From: Natronococcus sp. A-GB1
Lineage (GTDB): Archaea > Halobacteriota > Halobacteria > Halobacteriales > Natrialbaceae
DNA: 64,000 nucleotides
Assembly: GCF_029688845.1 (NCBI RefSeq)
Contig: NZ_JARUKW010000015.1
Span: 1 to 64,000 of the forward strand
Direction of reading: 5' to 3'
The position numbers and the translations under genes were made by a program. Positions within the stretch are counted from its first letter, which is position 1. Each line of letters begins with the position of its first letter. Shown in pieces: positions 57,045-64,000 of this stretch. Under the pieces are notes generated by a model. It had not been told where the DNA came from. It made no database searches and worked only from the letters and a program-made list of their open reading frames with translations.

Positions 57045-57995
57045 CTACCGCGTCGGAACGCGGTCGCCGTGCTCCGGGCCGCGTCGATCCGGCTCGAGGG
57101 CTGGAATCGCGGACACCCGGGCGAACACTGCCTCCGGGTCGCGGTTCCAGTGCCAGTGCCAGCGGGTCTTTGCGAGGCACTTGAGCTTCCGTGTCGTCGA
57201 CAACGACGGGTCCGCCGAGAGCACGTCGTACTCCCGATCGCGGATCACCGCGTGGTGTTCGGCGTACAGCACCGCCGCGAGCAACACCGGCAGCTGGCAG
57301 TCCTCGGGCAGGTAGCGAATGCCGGCGACGCCCTCCCGGTAGAGGTCCTCGGTTCGGCGTAGCTCCTCGGCCATCGCGTCCCGAAACGACTCGGAGTACT
57401 CGAGATTCTCGACCTGGCGCTCGGGAACGTCGTGGGCCCGGAGCGTCTCCTGAGGGAGATAGATGCGGTCGCGCTCGAGGATATCTTCGCGGACGTCCCG
57501 CAGGAAGTTCGTCATCTGGAACGCCTCGCCGAGTTTGACCGCGTGGGGCAGGGCGGTCTCGGGCTCGTCGGGCTCCATGATCGCCGTCATCATCACGCCG
57601 ACGGAGGCGGCCGAACCCCGCATGTACGTCTCGAGGTCGGCGTAGGTCTCGTACCGGTAGGTCTCGATGTCCGACTCCATCGCGTCGAGGAAGGTTTCGA
57701 TCTCCTCGTCGGCGATCCCGTACCGGTCACAGAGTTCGCGAAACGCCTCGAGGACCGGATCGTTAGGCTCGGCGCGGCCGAGGGCCTGTGCGCGAAGCGA
57801 CTCGAGTTCGGCGCGCTGTTCGGCCGCCGGGACATCCGCGGCGTCGTCGACAATCTCGTCTGCGATGCGAAAGAACGCGTACAGGACGTGGGTGGCGTTG
57901 CGAACCCGCTCGGGGAGAAACCGTGTTGCGAGGTAGAAGGTCTTCCCGGTCCGCTTCTGGATCGCCTTGCCCGCGTCAATGTGTTCCTGTTGCAT
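57045..57995 (-). CDS. crtB: Phytoene/squalene synthase CrtB
   Basis: 316 residues. The first Asp motif is RIADEIVDDAADVP (D-E-x-x-D-D) and the second FLRDVREDILERDRIYLPQE (D-V-R-E-D...D-R). The start TGKTFYLATRFLPERVRNATHVLYAFFRI is the prenyl-transferase helix, given in parts: KTFYLATRFLPERVR. It condenses two geranylgeranyl diphosphates to phytoene, the first step of the carotenoid pathway. It is convergent with crtD-lyeJ-cruF across 1 kb, so bacterioruberin genes cluster here although crtI-type phytoene desaturase proper is not in the window. Confidence 0.92.
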   Translation of the reverse strand: MQQEHIDAGKAIQKRTGKTFYLATRFLPERVRNATHVLYAFFRIADEIVDDAADVPAAEQRAELESLRAQALGRAEPNDPVLEAFRELCDRYGIADEEIETFLDAMESDIETYRYETYADLETYMRGSAASVGVMMTAIMEPDEPETALPHAVKLGEAFQMTNFLRDVREDILERDRIYLPQETLRAHDVPERQVENLEYSESFRDAMAEELRRTEDLYREGVAGIRYLPEDCQLPVLLAAVLYAEHHAVIRDREYDVLSADPSLSTTRKLKCLAKTRWHWHWNRDPEAVFARVSAIPALEPDRRGPEHGDRVPTR

Positions 57996-58170
57996 TTGCG
58001 ACTCCGGCCGTCCGACGGCTGCCCGCTCGGGGGCGCCGTCAAACGGCTATCAGGGATAACACATACGACAGATACGTATAAAACTACTAGCCCTCACAGG
58101 GATGGGCTCCCGGCCGAGTCCCTGCAAGAGAGGGTCAGATGCGGATGATATTGCTGGTTCATGGAGGGAG

Positions 58171-59412
58171 CTACGTCTCGTCGCTCGCCTCGAGGAGTTC
58201 GTCCGCGAGCATCGGGATGAACGCCCCGATGTCGGTGACCATTCCGATGGCCTGAGCGCTGCCCCGGTCCAGCAGCTGGGTGACGGTTGCGGGGTTGATG
58301 TCGACACAGACGGTCTTCGTGGTCGACGGAAGGCAGTTGCCGACGGCCACGGAGTGCAGCAGCGTCGAGAGCATGAGCACGAGATCGGCCTCCTGTGCCT
58401 GTTTGCGGATCGCGTTCTGGGCCTCGAGCGAGTCGGTGATCGTGTCGGGTAACGGGCCGTCGTCGCGGATCGAGCCTGCGAGTACGTAGGGGACGTCGTT
58501 CCGGACGCACTCGTACATCACGCCCTCGTCGACGACCCCTTCCGCGACGGCCTCCTCGATCCCGCCGAGGCGGGCGATCTCGCTGATCGTGTAGATGTGG
58601 TGTTTGTGTCCCTTTCGGGGGTGTTCGAGGCTCTCCGTATCGACGCCCAGCGAGGTGCCGTACAGGTCCCGCTCGAGGTCGTGAACGGCGAACCCGTTGC
58701 CCGCGCTGATCGCGTCGACGTAGCCCGCCCGGACGAGGGCGGCCAGCGCATCCCGCCCGCCCGAGTGGACGATCGCCGGCCCACAGACCGCGAGGACGGT
58801 CCCGTCCTCGGCGTTGACCTCCCGCATCTCGTCGGCGATTTCCTCGATGAGCGACGCCGACGGACGTTCGCTCGAGACCCCGCCCTGCATGAACCCGAAC
58901 GAGCCGCCGCTCCCGTTGCGGGGGCGTTCGGGCGGGTCCACCCTGATCCCGGTCTCGCCGGTGACGACGAGGTCGCCCTTCTCGATCGCGTTCAGCACCT
59001 TCGTCCGAACTCGAACGCCGTCCTCGCGGTCGACGACCAGCGCGCAGTCCATCTCGACGCCCTCGACGTCGTGCCACTCGCCGTCGACGCGGACGGCCGT
59101 CGGGTGGTTGGTCGTCGAGTAGAAGTCGACCGGAACGATTCCGTCCCCCGGCGCGGCCTCGAGGGTCGCGTCCCGGGGATCGGCCACCGTCGCCCCCTGC
59201 TGGTTGAGTTCGTGGAGGATCGCCCGCAGCTCCTCCTCGGTGTCGGCCATCACCCGCATCCGGCAGTAGGTCTCGGCATGTTTGTGTCGGCCGACCTCGA
59301 ACTCCTCGACCTCGAACTCCCCGCCCATATCCATCACGGCTCCGAAACAGGCCCCCATCGTCCCCGAGTCGATGATGTGTCCCTCGAGCTCTACGGTTCG
59401 CGCCACAGTCAT
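58171..59412 (-). CDS. TIGR00300-family protein, ornithine cyclodeaminase-like
   Basis: 413 residues from ATG 59412 (MTVARTVELEGHIIDSGTMG). The N-terminal LOR-like domain (RHKHAETYCRMRVMADTEEEL) is followed by a Rossmann-type region with GDLVVTGETGIRVDPPER, AVCGPAIVHSGGRDAL, EHPRKGHKHHIYTIS and STTKTVCVDINPATVTQLLDRG. It matches the archaeal group shown to have ornithine cyclodeaminase activity in a methanogen. It would convert ornithine to proline with NAD. Experimental support in haloarchaea is unknown to me. It is convergent with crtB on one side and divergent to a small zinc ribbon on the other. Confidence 0.85.
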   Translation of the reverse strand: MTVARTVELEGHIIDSGTMGACFGAVMDMGGEFEVEEFEVGRHKHAETYCRMRVMADTEEELRAILHELNQQGATVADPRDATLEAAPGDGIVPVDFYSTTNHPTAVRVDGEWHDVEGVEMDCALVVDREDGVRVRTKVLNAIEKGDLVVTGETGIRVDPPERPRNGSGGSFGFMQGGVSSERPSASLIEEIADEMREVNAEDGTVLAVCGPAIVHSGGRDALAALVRAGYVDAISAGNGFAVHDLERDLYGTSLGVDTESLEHPRKGHKHHIYTISEIARLGGIEEAVAEGVVDEGVMYECVRNDVPYVLAGSIRDDGPLPDTITDSLEAQNAIRKQAQEADLVLMLSTLLHSVAVGNCLPSTTKTVCVDINPATVTQLLDRGSAQAIGMVTDIGAFIPMLADELLEASDET

Positions 59413-59483
59413 CACCGTCCCGTTGGCGATGGGGGACCGTCAATCTGTGCGTCTCGGACCGCGAGCGAGCCGGCTCGGGATCA

Positions 59484-59490
59484 AGCTATA
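59484..59490 (+). promoter_or_regulatory. TATA element of the small zinc-ribbon gene
   Basis: AGCTATATGG places a TATA-like CTATATG about 28 nt before the ATG at 59517, the leaderless spacing. Confidence 0.45.
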
Positions 59491-59516
59491 TGGGTCTCCT
59501 GGACGTACGGTACCGT

Positions 59517-59669
59517 ATGGCATCCACACTCGGCAAGTCGCGGTGTCGAAGCTGCGGGTTCGAGGCGCCGGGCGGCGACGACGCCTGGGTCCGACTCGAG
59601 GTCCCGAAGCTCGGACGAATGACCCAGTGTCCGGACTGTGGCAGCACCGACGTCATGACCCATCGATAG
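59517..59669 (+). CDS. Small zinc-ribbon protein (50 residues)
   Basis: MASTLGKSRCRSCGFEAPGG at the start, and QCPDCGSTDVMTHR at the end: a CxxC...CxxC zinc ribbon in a 50-residue chain. The spacing between the pairs (about 26 residues) is right for a single zinc. Many haloarchaeal zinc micro-proteins of this type affect growth or stress response. It is expressed from a leaderless TATA and followed by msrB after 39 nt, so could be co-transcribed. Confidence 0.7.
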   Translation: MASTLGKSRCRSCGFEAPGGDDAWVRLEVPKLGRMTQCPDCGSTDVMTHR

Positions 59670-59708
59670 GGGAGACAGACTCTTGGCCCTCACCGTCTTA
59701 CGGGGCCC

Positions 59709-60107
59709 ATGAGCAACGAACCCGACGTGCCGACCGACGACCGCGAGTGGCGCGAGGAACTCACCGACGAGCAGTACCGCATCCTCCGCGAGGCCGGCAC
59801 CGAGGCGCCGTTCAGCGGCGAGTACGTCGACCACAAGGAAGACGGGAGCTACGCCTGCGTGGGCTGTGGCGCCACCCTGTTCGACTCGGAGACGAAGTTC
59901 GACTCCGGCTGCGGGTGGCCCAGCTTCTCGGACGTCGACGACGACCGCGTCGAGACCCGTCCCGACAACAGCCACGGGATGCAGCGGACGGAAGTGCTGT
60001 GTGCGAACTGTGGGGGCCACCTCGGCCACGTCTTCGACGACGGCCCCGAGCCGACCGGCAAGCGCTACTGCATCAACTCGGCGGTCCTCGACTTCGACGG
60101 CGAGTAG
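59709..60107 (+). CDS. msrB: Peptide-methionine (R)-S-oxide reductase MsrB
   Basis: 132 residues. [19 protein letters not shown] begins the fold. The structural zinc cysteines are in CVGCGATLF and [15 protein letters not shown]. The catalytic Cys is in [11 protein letters not shown], and the substrate pocket GCGWPSFSD is intact. It repairs oxidised methionine with thioredoxin. Complete and typical. Confidence 0.95.
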   Translation: MSNEPDVPTDDREWREELTDEQYRILREAGTEAPFSGEYVDHKEDGSYACVGCGATLFDSETKFDSGCGWPSFSDVDDDRVETRPDNSHGMQRTEVLCANCGGHLGHVFDDGPEPTGKRYCINSAVLDFDGE

Positions 60108-60195
60108 CCCGCCACCACGGCGGCCCCGTCCCCGACGAGGACCTAAAGCGAATGCAGGCACTACCCTTTTCGAACGCACGATCCCATCATCGTCC

Positions 60196-60402
60196 ATGTC
60201 GAGCGAACGCCCGACCGCGGAGGAGCTACGACAGGGACTGACCGTCGAGATCGTACAGGAGGATCAGGACGTCCACTCGGAGGACACCGAGCCGCTGATC
60301 GGCGAGGTCGGCACTGTCTACGAGGACACCCCCGACGGGCCCCGCGTCGAGCTAAAAAACGGCGTCGTCGGCCACGTCCAGTCGATCGCCCCCGACGAGT
60401 AA
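60196..60402 (+). CDS. YwbE-like DUF2196 protein
   Basis: 68 residues (MSSERPTAEELRQGLTVEIV). The core RQGLTVEIVQEDQDVHSEDTEPLIGEVGTVYEDTPDGPRVELKNGVVGHVQ, quoted in short parts (GLTVEIVQEDQ, GPRVELKNGVVGHVQ), is the YwbE family, an SH3-like barrel with unknown role. It lies 50 nt before the YihY gene on the same strand. Confidence 0.85.
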   Translation: MSSERPTAEELRQGLTVEIVQEDQDVHSEDTEPLIGEVGTVYEDTPDGPRVELKNGVVGHVQSIAPDE

Positions 60403-60452
60403 CTCTCGACGCTATTTTACCCCAGGCCGCTCGAGTTCGGCCCGAGTAGTCG

Positions 60453-61307
60453 ATGAGAGGATCCCGCTGGCTCGAGGTGGGCCGCCACGTCGCCGCCGTC
60501 GCCAGGCAACGACAGATCAGCGTCAAGTCGGCCGGACTTGCCTACCACGCGTTCAACACACTGGTACCGCTGGTTATTCTCGTGCTCGTCGGCGCGGCGC
60601 TCATCGACGCTCTCGAGCCGATCCTCGAGGGCGTCGCCGAGACGTTCGGCCTCGAGGACGCGCTGGCCGACGCGGATCTCGAGGAGATCGCCGGCGACCG
60701 CGGCGACCGGATCCGCGCGGCGCTGCTCGCGCTCGCCATCTTGCTGTGGAGTGCGGCCCGTTCGTTCCAGGCGATAAACAGCGCGTTTACCGGCATCTAC
60801 GGCTCTCGAGAGCACCAGTCGTACGTCGAGAGCGTGACGACCGTCACGCTCGTGACCGCAGTCAACAGCCTGCTCGCGACGGTCACGATCGCGCTGGGTG
60901 TCGTGCTTGTCGGCGTCGTCGGGGTCAGCCTCCCGATCCAGGCGGGCGGGCTGCTCGCAGCGGTTGCGAGTGCAATCGGGCTCCTCGTCGCCCTTCCGCT
61001 CGTGTTTTTCCCGATGTACTACCTGTTCCCCCAGACCGACGTCTCGGTGCGGGAGGTGTTGCCGGGGACGGCGTTTGCAGCCGTCACCTGGGCGGCGCTG
61101 GCGGTCGGCTTTCGGATCTATATCGCGACCTCCGAGAGCGTCGTGCTGTTCGGGATCGCCGGCGCCGTCCTGCTGATCCTGACGTGGGTCTACCTCGGCG
61201 CGCTCTGTCTGCTGATCGGCGCCGTCGTCAACGCAGTGCTCGCCGGCCGCGTCGACCCGGACGACGAGTGGCTGCCGCCGGAGGAACTCGAGCTCCCCGA
61301 TCGTTGA
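60453..61307 (+). CDS. YihY/BrkB-family inner membrane protein
   Basis: 284 residues, six membrane helices. The start RQRQISVKSAGLAYHAFNTLVPLVILVLVG contains the family K-x-x-x-L-A-Y-x-x-F-x-x-L-x-P motif. ALLALAILLWSAARSFQAINSAFTGIYG is the second signature. The family was first named ribonuclease BN but is a membrane protein of unclear function, perhaps transport. It is convergent with a secreted protein. Confidence 0.88.
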   Translation: MRGSRWLEVGRHVAAVARQRQISVKSAGLAYHAFNTLVPLVILVLVGAALIDALEPILEGVAETFGLEDALADADLEEIAGDRGDRIRAALLALAILLWSAARSFQAINSAFTGIYGSREHQSYVESVTTVTLVTAVNSLLATVTIALGVVLVGVVGVSLPIQAGGLLAAVASAIGLLVALPLVFFPMYYLFPQTDVSVREVLPGTAFAAVTWAALAVGFRIYIATSESVVLFGIAGAVLLILTWVYLGALCLLIGAVVNAVLAGRVDPDDEWLPPEELELPDR

Positions 61308-61314
61308 CGTCCCG

Positions 61315-61845
61315 TTACGTCACCGTCAGCGTCCCGCGCTCACATACCGGCCCGACGGCGACCGACCACTCGAGGGCGCCCGAGTCGAGATCGGTGTAGC
61401 TCGCGTACGCGTCGGTATGCTCGCCGGGAGCCAGCGACGGCGTCTCGAGTTCGTCCTCGACGCAGCCGACCTCGAGGGCGATCGGTACCGAGCGCGTCTC
61501 CTCGCCGCAGTTGGCTACCGTAATCAGGAACTCGGCGCGCCCGTCCGAGGCGGCGACCGACTCCGGGGGCGAGACGGACAACTCGAGCGTGGGCGCGGCG
61601 GTATCGGGGTCGTCGAGGGCATCGCGGGCCGACTCTTCGTCGGATCCCTCGAGGTCGGCTTCGCCGCCCGGCTCGTCGGACCTGCCCGCTTCGTCTGGCT
61701 CCTCGGCGTCCGGTCCGCTCTCGTTCGAGTTCATGTCGGCTCCGTCGCCGACGGCCTCGTCGCCAGTGCCGACGGCGGTGATCGCGTCGCCAGCGACCAG
61801 CGCGAATCCGCCCGTGATCACACTTCGTCGGCGAGGGTTTATCAT
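61315..61845 (-). CDS. Secreted Tat-signal hypothetical protein
   Basis: 176 residues from ATG 61845 (MINPRRRSVITGGFALVAGD). RRRS plus a short hydrophobic run is a Tat signal. A long acidic, Ser-rich linker follows to about residue 90, then a beta-sandwich-like domain with TLELSVSPPESVAA, FLITVANCGEETRSVPIALEVG and LEWSVAVGPVCERGTLTV. It resembles CARDB-like extracellular domains. Function unknown. Confidence 0.7.
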   Translation of the reverse strand: MINPRRRSVITGGFALVAGDAITAVGTGDEAVGDGADMNSNESGPDAEEPDEAGRSDEPGGEADLEGSDEESARDALDDPDTAAPTLELSVSPPESVAASDGRAEFLITVANCGEETRSVPIALEVGCVEDELETPSLAPGEHTDAYASYTDLDSGALEWSVAVGPVCERGTLTVT

Positions 61846-62197
61846 ACGACGTCCGTCGGACCTGCTGTATGTCAATACCTGGTTAATATAAAACATTGAA
61901 TGTCGTAGAACCGTTCACAGAGGCTCGTTACTGGATCGCTACTCGGTTTCGTCCCACCGAACCGTGTGAAACGGCACGAAACGAGTGAAACACGAAGTTC
62001 GTACTACCGATCGGTTCACCGACCGCAGCGAGCACGGACGCGCTCGCTGTCTGCCGACTCGGTCGATGCGGTCGTAGATCCGCTCGGTCGGCCGATCGAG
62101 CCGGTCTGTAGCCCGGCCCGACGAGGGTGGACGTAGAGCGGTTGTCGGCTCGACCGATCGGTACGTTCTCACCGACGGAGGTCGAAGCGACGAACGA
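61846..62197. other. Intergenic region with three GAAAC repeats
   Basis: 352 bases without a gene. AT-rich sequence at 61873-61900 (CCTGGTTAATATAAAACATTG) serves as the likely promoter of the secreted protein. GAAAC recurs at 61968, 61978 and 61987, close to one helical turn apart, which could be a binding site for the regulator downstream. Nothing else is seen. Confidence 0.4.
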
Positions 62198-64000
62198 ATG
62201 GCTTCCGTATGGACTCGCGACGATCCTCGGCTACTCGTCGTCGAAACCGGCGCCGAGACGCCGCTCGCGAATCGCGTCCGCGAACTCGAGCCGGGCACGG
62301 TTCGATCGGCACCCGACATCGGGACCGCACTCGAGACGCTGTCGGCGACCGAGATCGACTGCGTCGTCACCGCACAGCGACTCGACGGCACGACCGGGCT
62401 CGAACTGCTCGAACGACTCCGCGAGCGCGATCCGGCGTTGCCGGTCGTTCTCGTCCCCGAGGAGGGCAACGAGGGGCTCGCGAGCGATGCGGTCGCCGCG
62501 GGAGTGACCGAGTACCTCCCTCTCTGCGGGCTGGACGAACTCGAGTCGACGATCGACCGCGCGCTCTCGACGGGAACCGCCGAGCGCCGACGCCGAGAGC
62601 GAGCCCGACAGTTCGAGTCGATCTTCGCGGATCCCGACGCTTACTCGTGGACCCTCGACCCCGACGGCCGGATTCGTCGAGCCAACGAGGCCGCGCTCGA
62701 GGCGCTTGACGCCGGTGCAGACGAGTTCATAGACCGATCGTTCGCAACGCTGTCGTGGTGGGAATCCGAGGCGGTGATCGGCGAGGCGATCGATCGGGCC
62801 GCGGCGGGAACGATCGCCCGCCGGGAGCTCGAGGTGAGCCTCGACGCCGAGCGCGAGGCAGAGCCCCGGACCCTCGACGTCACGGTACGACCGGTTCGGA
62901 ACGAGAGCGGCGCCGTCGTCTCGCTGTTCGCCCGTGCCGTCGACGTCACCGAGCGCGTCCGCCTCGAGACCGAACTCCGCCAGTCCGAGGAGCTCCACCG
63001 GGTGACGCTCAACCACATGACCGATACCGTCCTCATCACCGACGACGAGGGCGCGTTCACCTACGTCTGTCCGAACGTCCACTTCATCTTCGGCTACACC
63101 GACGACCAGATTCACGAGATGGGCACGATCGACGAGCTTCTGGGACCAGAGCTGTTCGATCGCGAGGCCCTCGCCGCAGAGGGCGTGCTGACCAACATCG
63201 AGTGTACGGCAACCGACAGGGCCGGCCGGGAACACAGCCTGCTGGTCAACGTCCGCGAAGTGTCGATCCAGGACGGGACGATGCTGTACAGCTGTCGGGA
63301 TATTACCACCCGAAAGCGCCGTGAGGAGGCGTTGACGGCGCTACACGGCACCGCCCGCGAGCTGCTGTACGCCGAGACCGAACCCGAGATCGCCGACCGG
63401 ATCGTCGCGGACGCGACCGACGTCCTCGACCTCGAGGCCAGCGCGGCCCTGCGGTTCGACACCGAGGAGAACGTGTTGCGGCCGGTGGCGGCCTCGCCGG
63501 GAATGGACCGACTGCACGGTCCACTCCCGAACAGGCGGGCGAACGACGCCAGCATCTCCGGACAGGTCTTTCTCGCGGGCGAGGCCCAGTTCTTCGGCGA
63601 CGTTCGGGAGTCGCCGACGCTGTCGGATCCGACCACGGAGCTCCGGTCTGTGGGGTTCGTCCCGCTGGGCGACCACGGCGTCTTCGTCGTCGGCTCGTCC
63701 GAGGTCGACGCCTTCGACGAGGTCTCGCGGGAGCTGACCGAGCTGCTCGCAGCGACCGCGGAGGCCGCCCTCGACCGGGTCGAGCGCGAGCGGCGCCTGC
63801 GCGATCGGGACCGCGAACTCAAGCGGCGGAACCAGCAACTCACCCGCCTCAACCGGATGAACGAGATCATCCGGGAGATCGACGCCGCGCTCGTCGGCGC
63901 CGAGACTCGCGAGGAGATCGAACGCGCCGTCTGCGAGCGATTGACGGCGGCCGAACGGTTCGCGTTCGCCTGGATCGGGGCCGCAGACGCCGTCGGCGAG
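62198..64000 (+). CDS. Multi-domain Bat-like sensor regulator, N-terminal part (runs off window)
   Basis: 601 residues before the window edge, with no stop. Residues ~1-125 are a receiver-like domain in which the phospho-Asp position is Ala (DCVVTAQRLDGTTGLELL; family form has S-D-Y-x-x-P-G). A PAS domain follows (SIFADPDAYSWTLDPDGRIRRANEAAL), then a second PAS (VTLNHMTDTVLITDDEGAFTYV, FGYTDDQIHEM), a GAF domain (ELLYAETEPEIADRIVADATDVL) and the start of another. Haloarchaeal proteins of this build end in an HTH_10. It probably senses redox, light or a small molecule by PAS/GAF. Confidence 0.85.
   Translation, partial: MASVWTRDDPRLLVVETGAETPLANRVRELEPGTVRSAPDIGTALETLSATEIDCVVTAQRLDGTTGLELLERLRERDPALPVVLVPEEGNEGLASDAVAAGVTEYLPLCGLDELESTIDRALSTGTAERRRRERARQFESIFADPDAYSWTLDPDGRIRRANEAALEALDAGADEFIDRSFATLSWWESEAVIGEAIDRAAAGTIARRELEVSLDAEREAEPRTLDVTVRPVRNESGAVVSLFARAVDVTERVRLETELRQSEELHRVTLNHMTDTVLITDDEGAFTYVCPNVHFIFGYTDDQIHEMGTIDELLGPELFDREALAAEGVLTNIECTATDRAGREHSLLVNVREVSIQDGTMLYSCRDITTRKRREEALTALHGTARELLYAETEPEIADRIVADATDVLDLEASAALRFDTEENVLRPVAASPGMDRLHGPLPNRRANDASISGQVFLAGEAQFFGDVRESPTLSDPTTELRSVGFVPLGDHGVFVVGSSEVDAFDEVSRELTELLAATAEAALDRVERERRLRDRDRELKRRNQQLTRLNRMNEIIREIDAALVGAETREEIERAVCERLTAAERFAFAWIGAADAVGE

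Overview
The window is from a haloarchaeon (class Halobacteria, most likely Natrialbales-like). The signs are a high-GC chromosome, very acidic proteins, leaderless promoters with TATA elements about 27 nt before start codons, Tat lipoproteins, a two-domain halocyanin, a bacterioruberin (C50 carotenoid) gene set, the cdrL-cdrS-ftsZ2 division locus and archaeal corrinoid-salvage genes.

Layout. (1) Positions 1-7.8 kb look like an accessory, visibly lower-GC region. It holds a cut-off PiT phosphate transporter, an Orc1/Cdc6 initiator, a Cas4-like nuclease with an extra zinc ribbon, a winged-helix/MazF-like toxin-antitoxin pair, a winged-helix regulator, and two tandem paralogous DDE transposase-like proteins. 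The first of the pair has lost two of its three catalytic residues. Three of these genes carry the same palindromic element at exactly the same distance (45-57 nt) before their start codons, so the set behaves like one regulated unit. This is the best candidate for an undescribed system. (2) 7.8-17.4 kb is core chromosome: lipoate ligase-like protein, a shortened M48 peptidase, endonuclease IV, methyltransferase, small conserved proteins, tRNA thiolation (ncsA), and the ftsZ2-cdrS-cdrL cell-division locus with paired operators. (3) 17.5-20 kb is a tRNA-Tyr integration hotspot: several partial copies of the tRNA 3' half lie downstream, two of them bracketing an aminoglycoside-phosphotransferase-like/HAD gene pair. 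(4) 20-28.3 kb: aIF2-beta with TRAM, an M24 protein, then the HAD-cbiB-cobS-cobY-cobT-cobD-cbiZ corrinoid salvage and nucleotide-loop assembly operon with overlapping genes. (5) 28.3-42.9 kb: an asparagine-synthase-like gene broken by two frameshifts, a Kef-type antiporter with C-terminal Usp-like domains, a dhaKLM dihydroxyacetone kinase operon with a membrane protein that may be its permease, an NTPase, a Tat-exported amidohydrolase, a VapBC-like pair whose PIN toxin carries a nonsense codon, a sulfurtransferase, an FAH-family protein and a Bat-type regulator. (6) 43-52.8 kb: a fused FolC/FolP protein, an AlaX editing protein, RidA, a deacylase, a duplicated His-rich lipoprotein next to the di-domain halocyanin, and aIF1A. 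(7) 52.9-58 kb: crtD-lyeJ-cruF and, convergently, crtB (bacterioruberin synthesis from phytoene), separated by 0.7 kb of repeat-rich, gene-poor DNA. (8) 58-64 kb: a TIGR00300 ornithine cyclodeaminase-like protein, MsrB, small conserved proteins, a BrkB/YihY membrane protein and the start of a multi-domain Bat-like regulator that runs off the window.

Everything here was read by eye from sequence and translation. Family names rest on recognised motifs and synteny, not on database searches.
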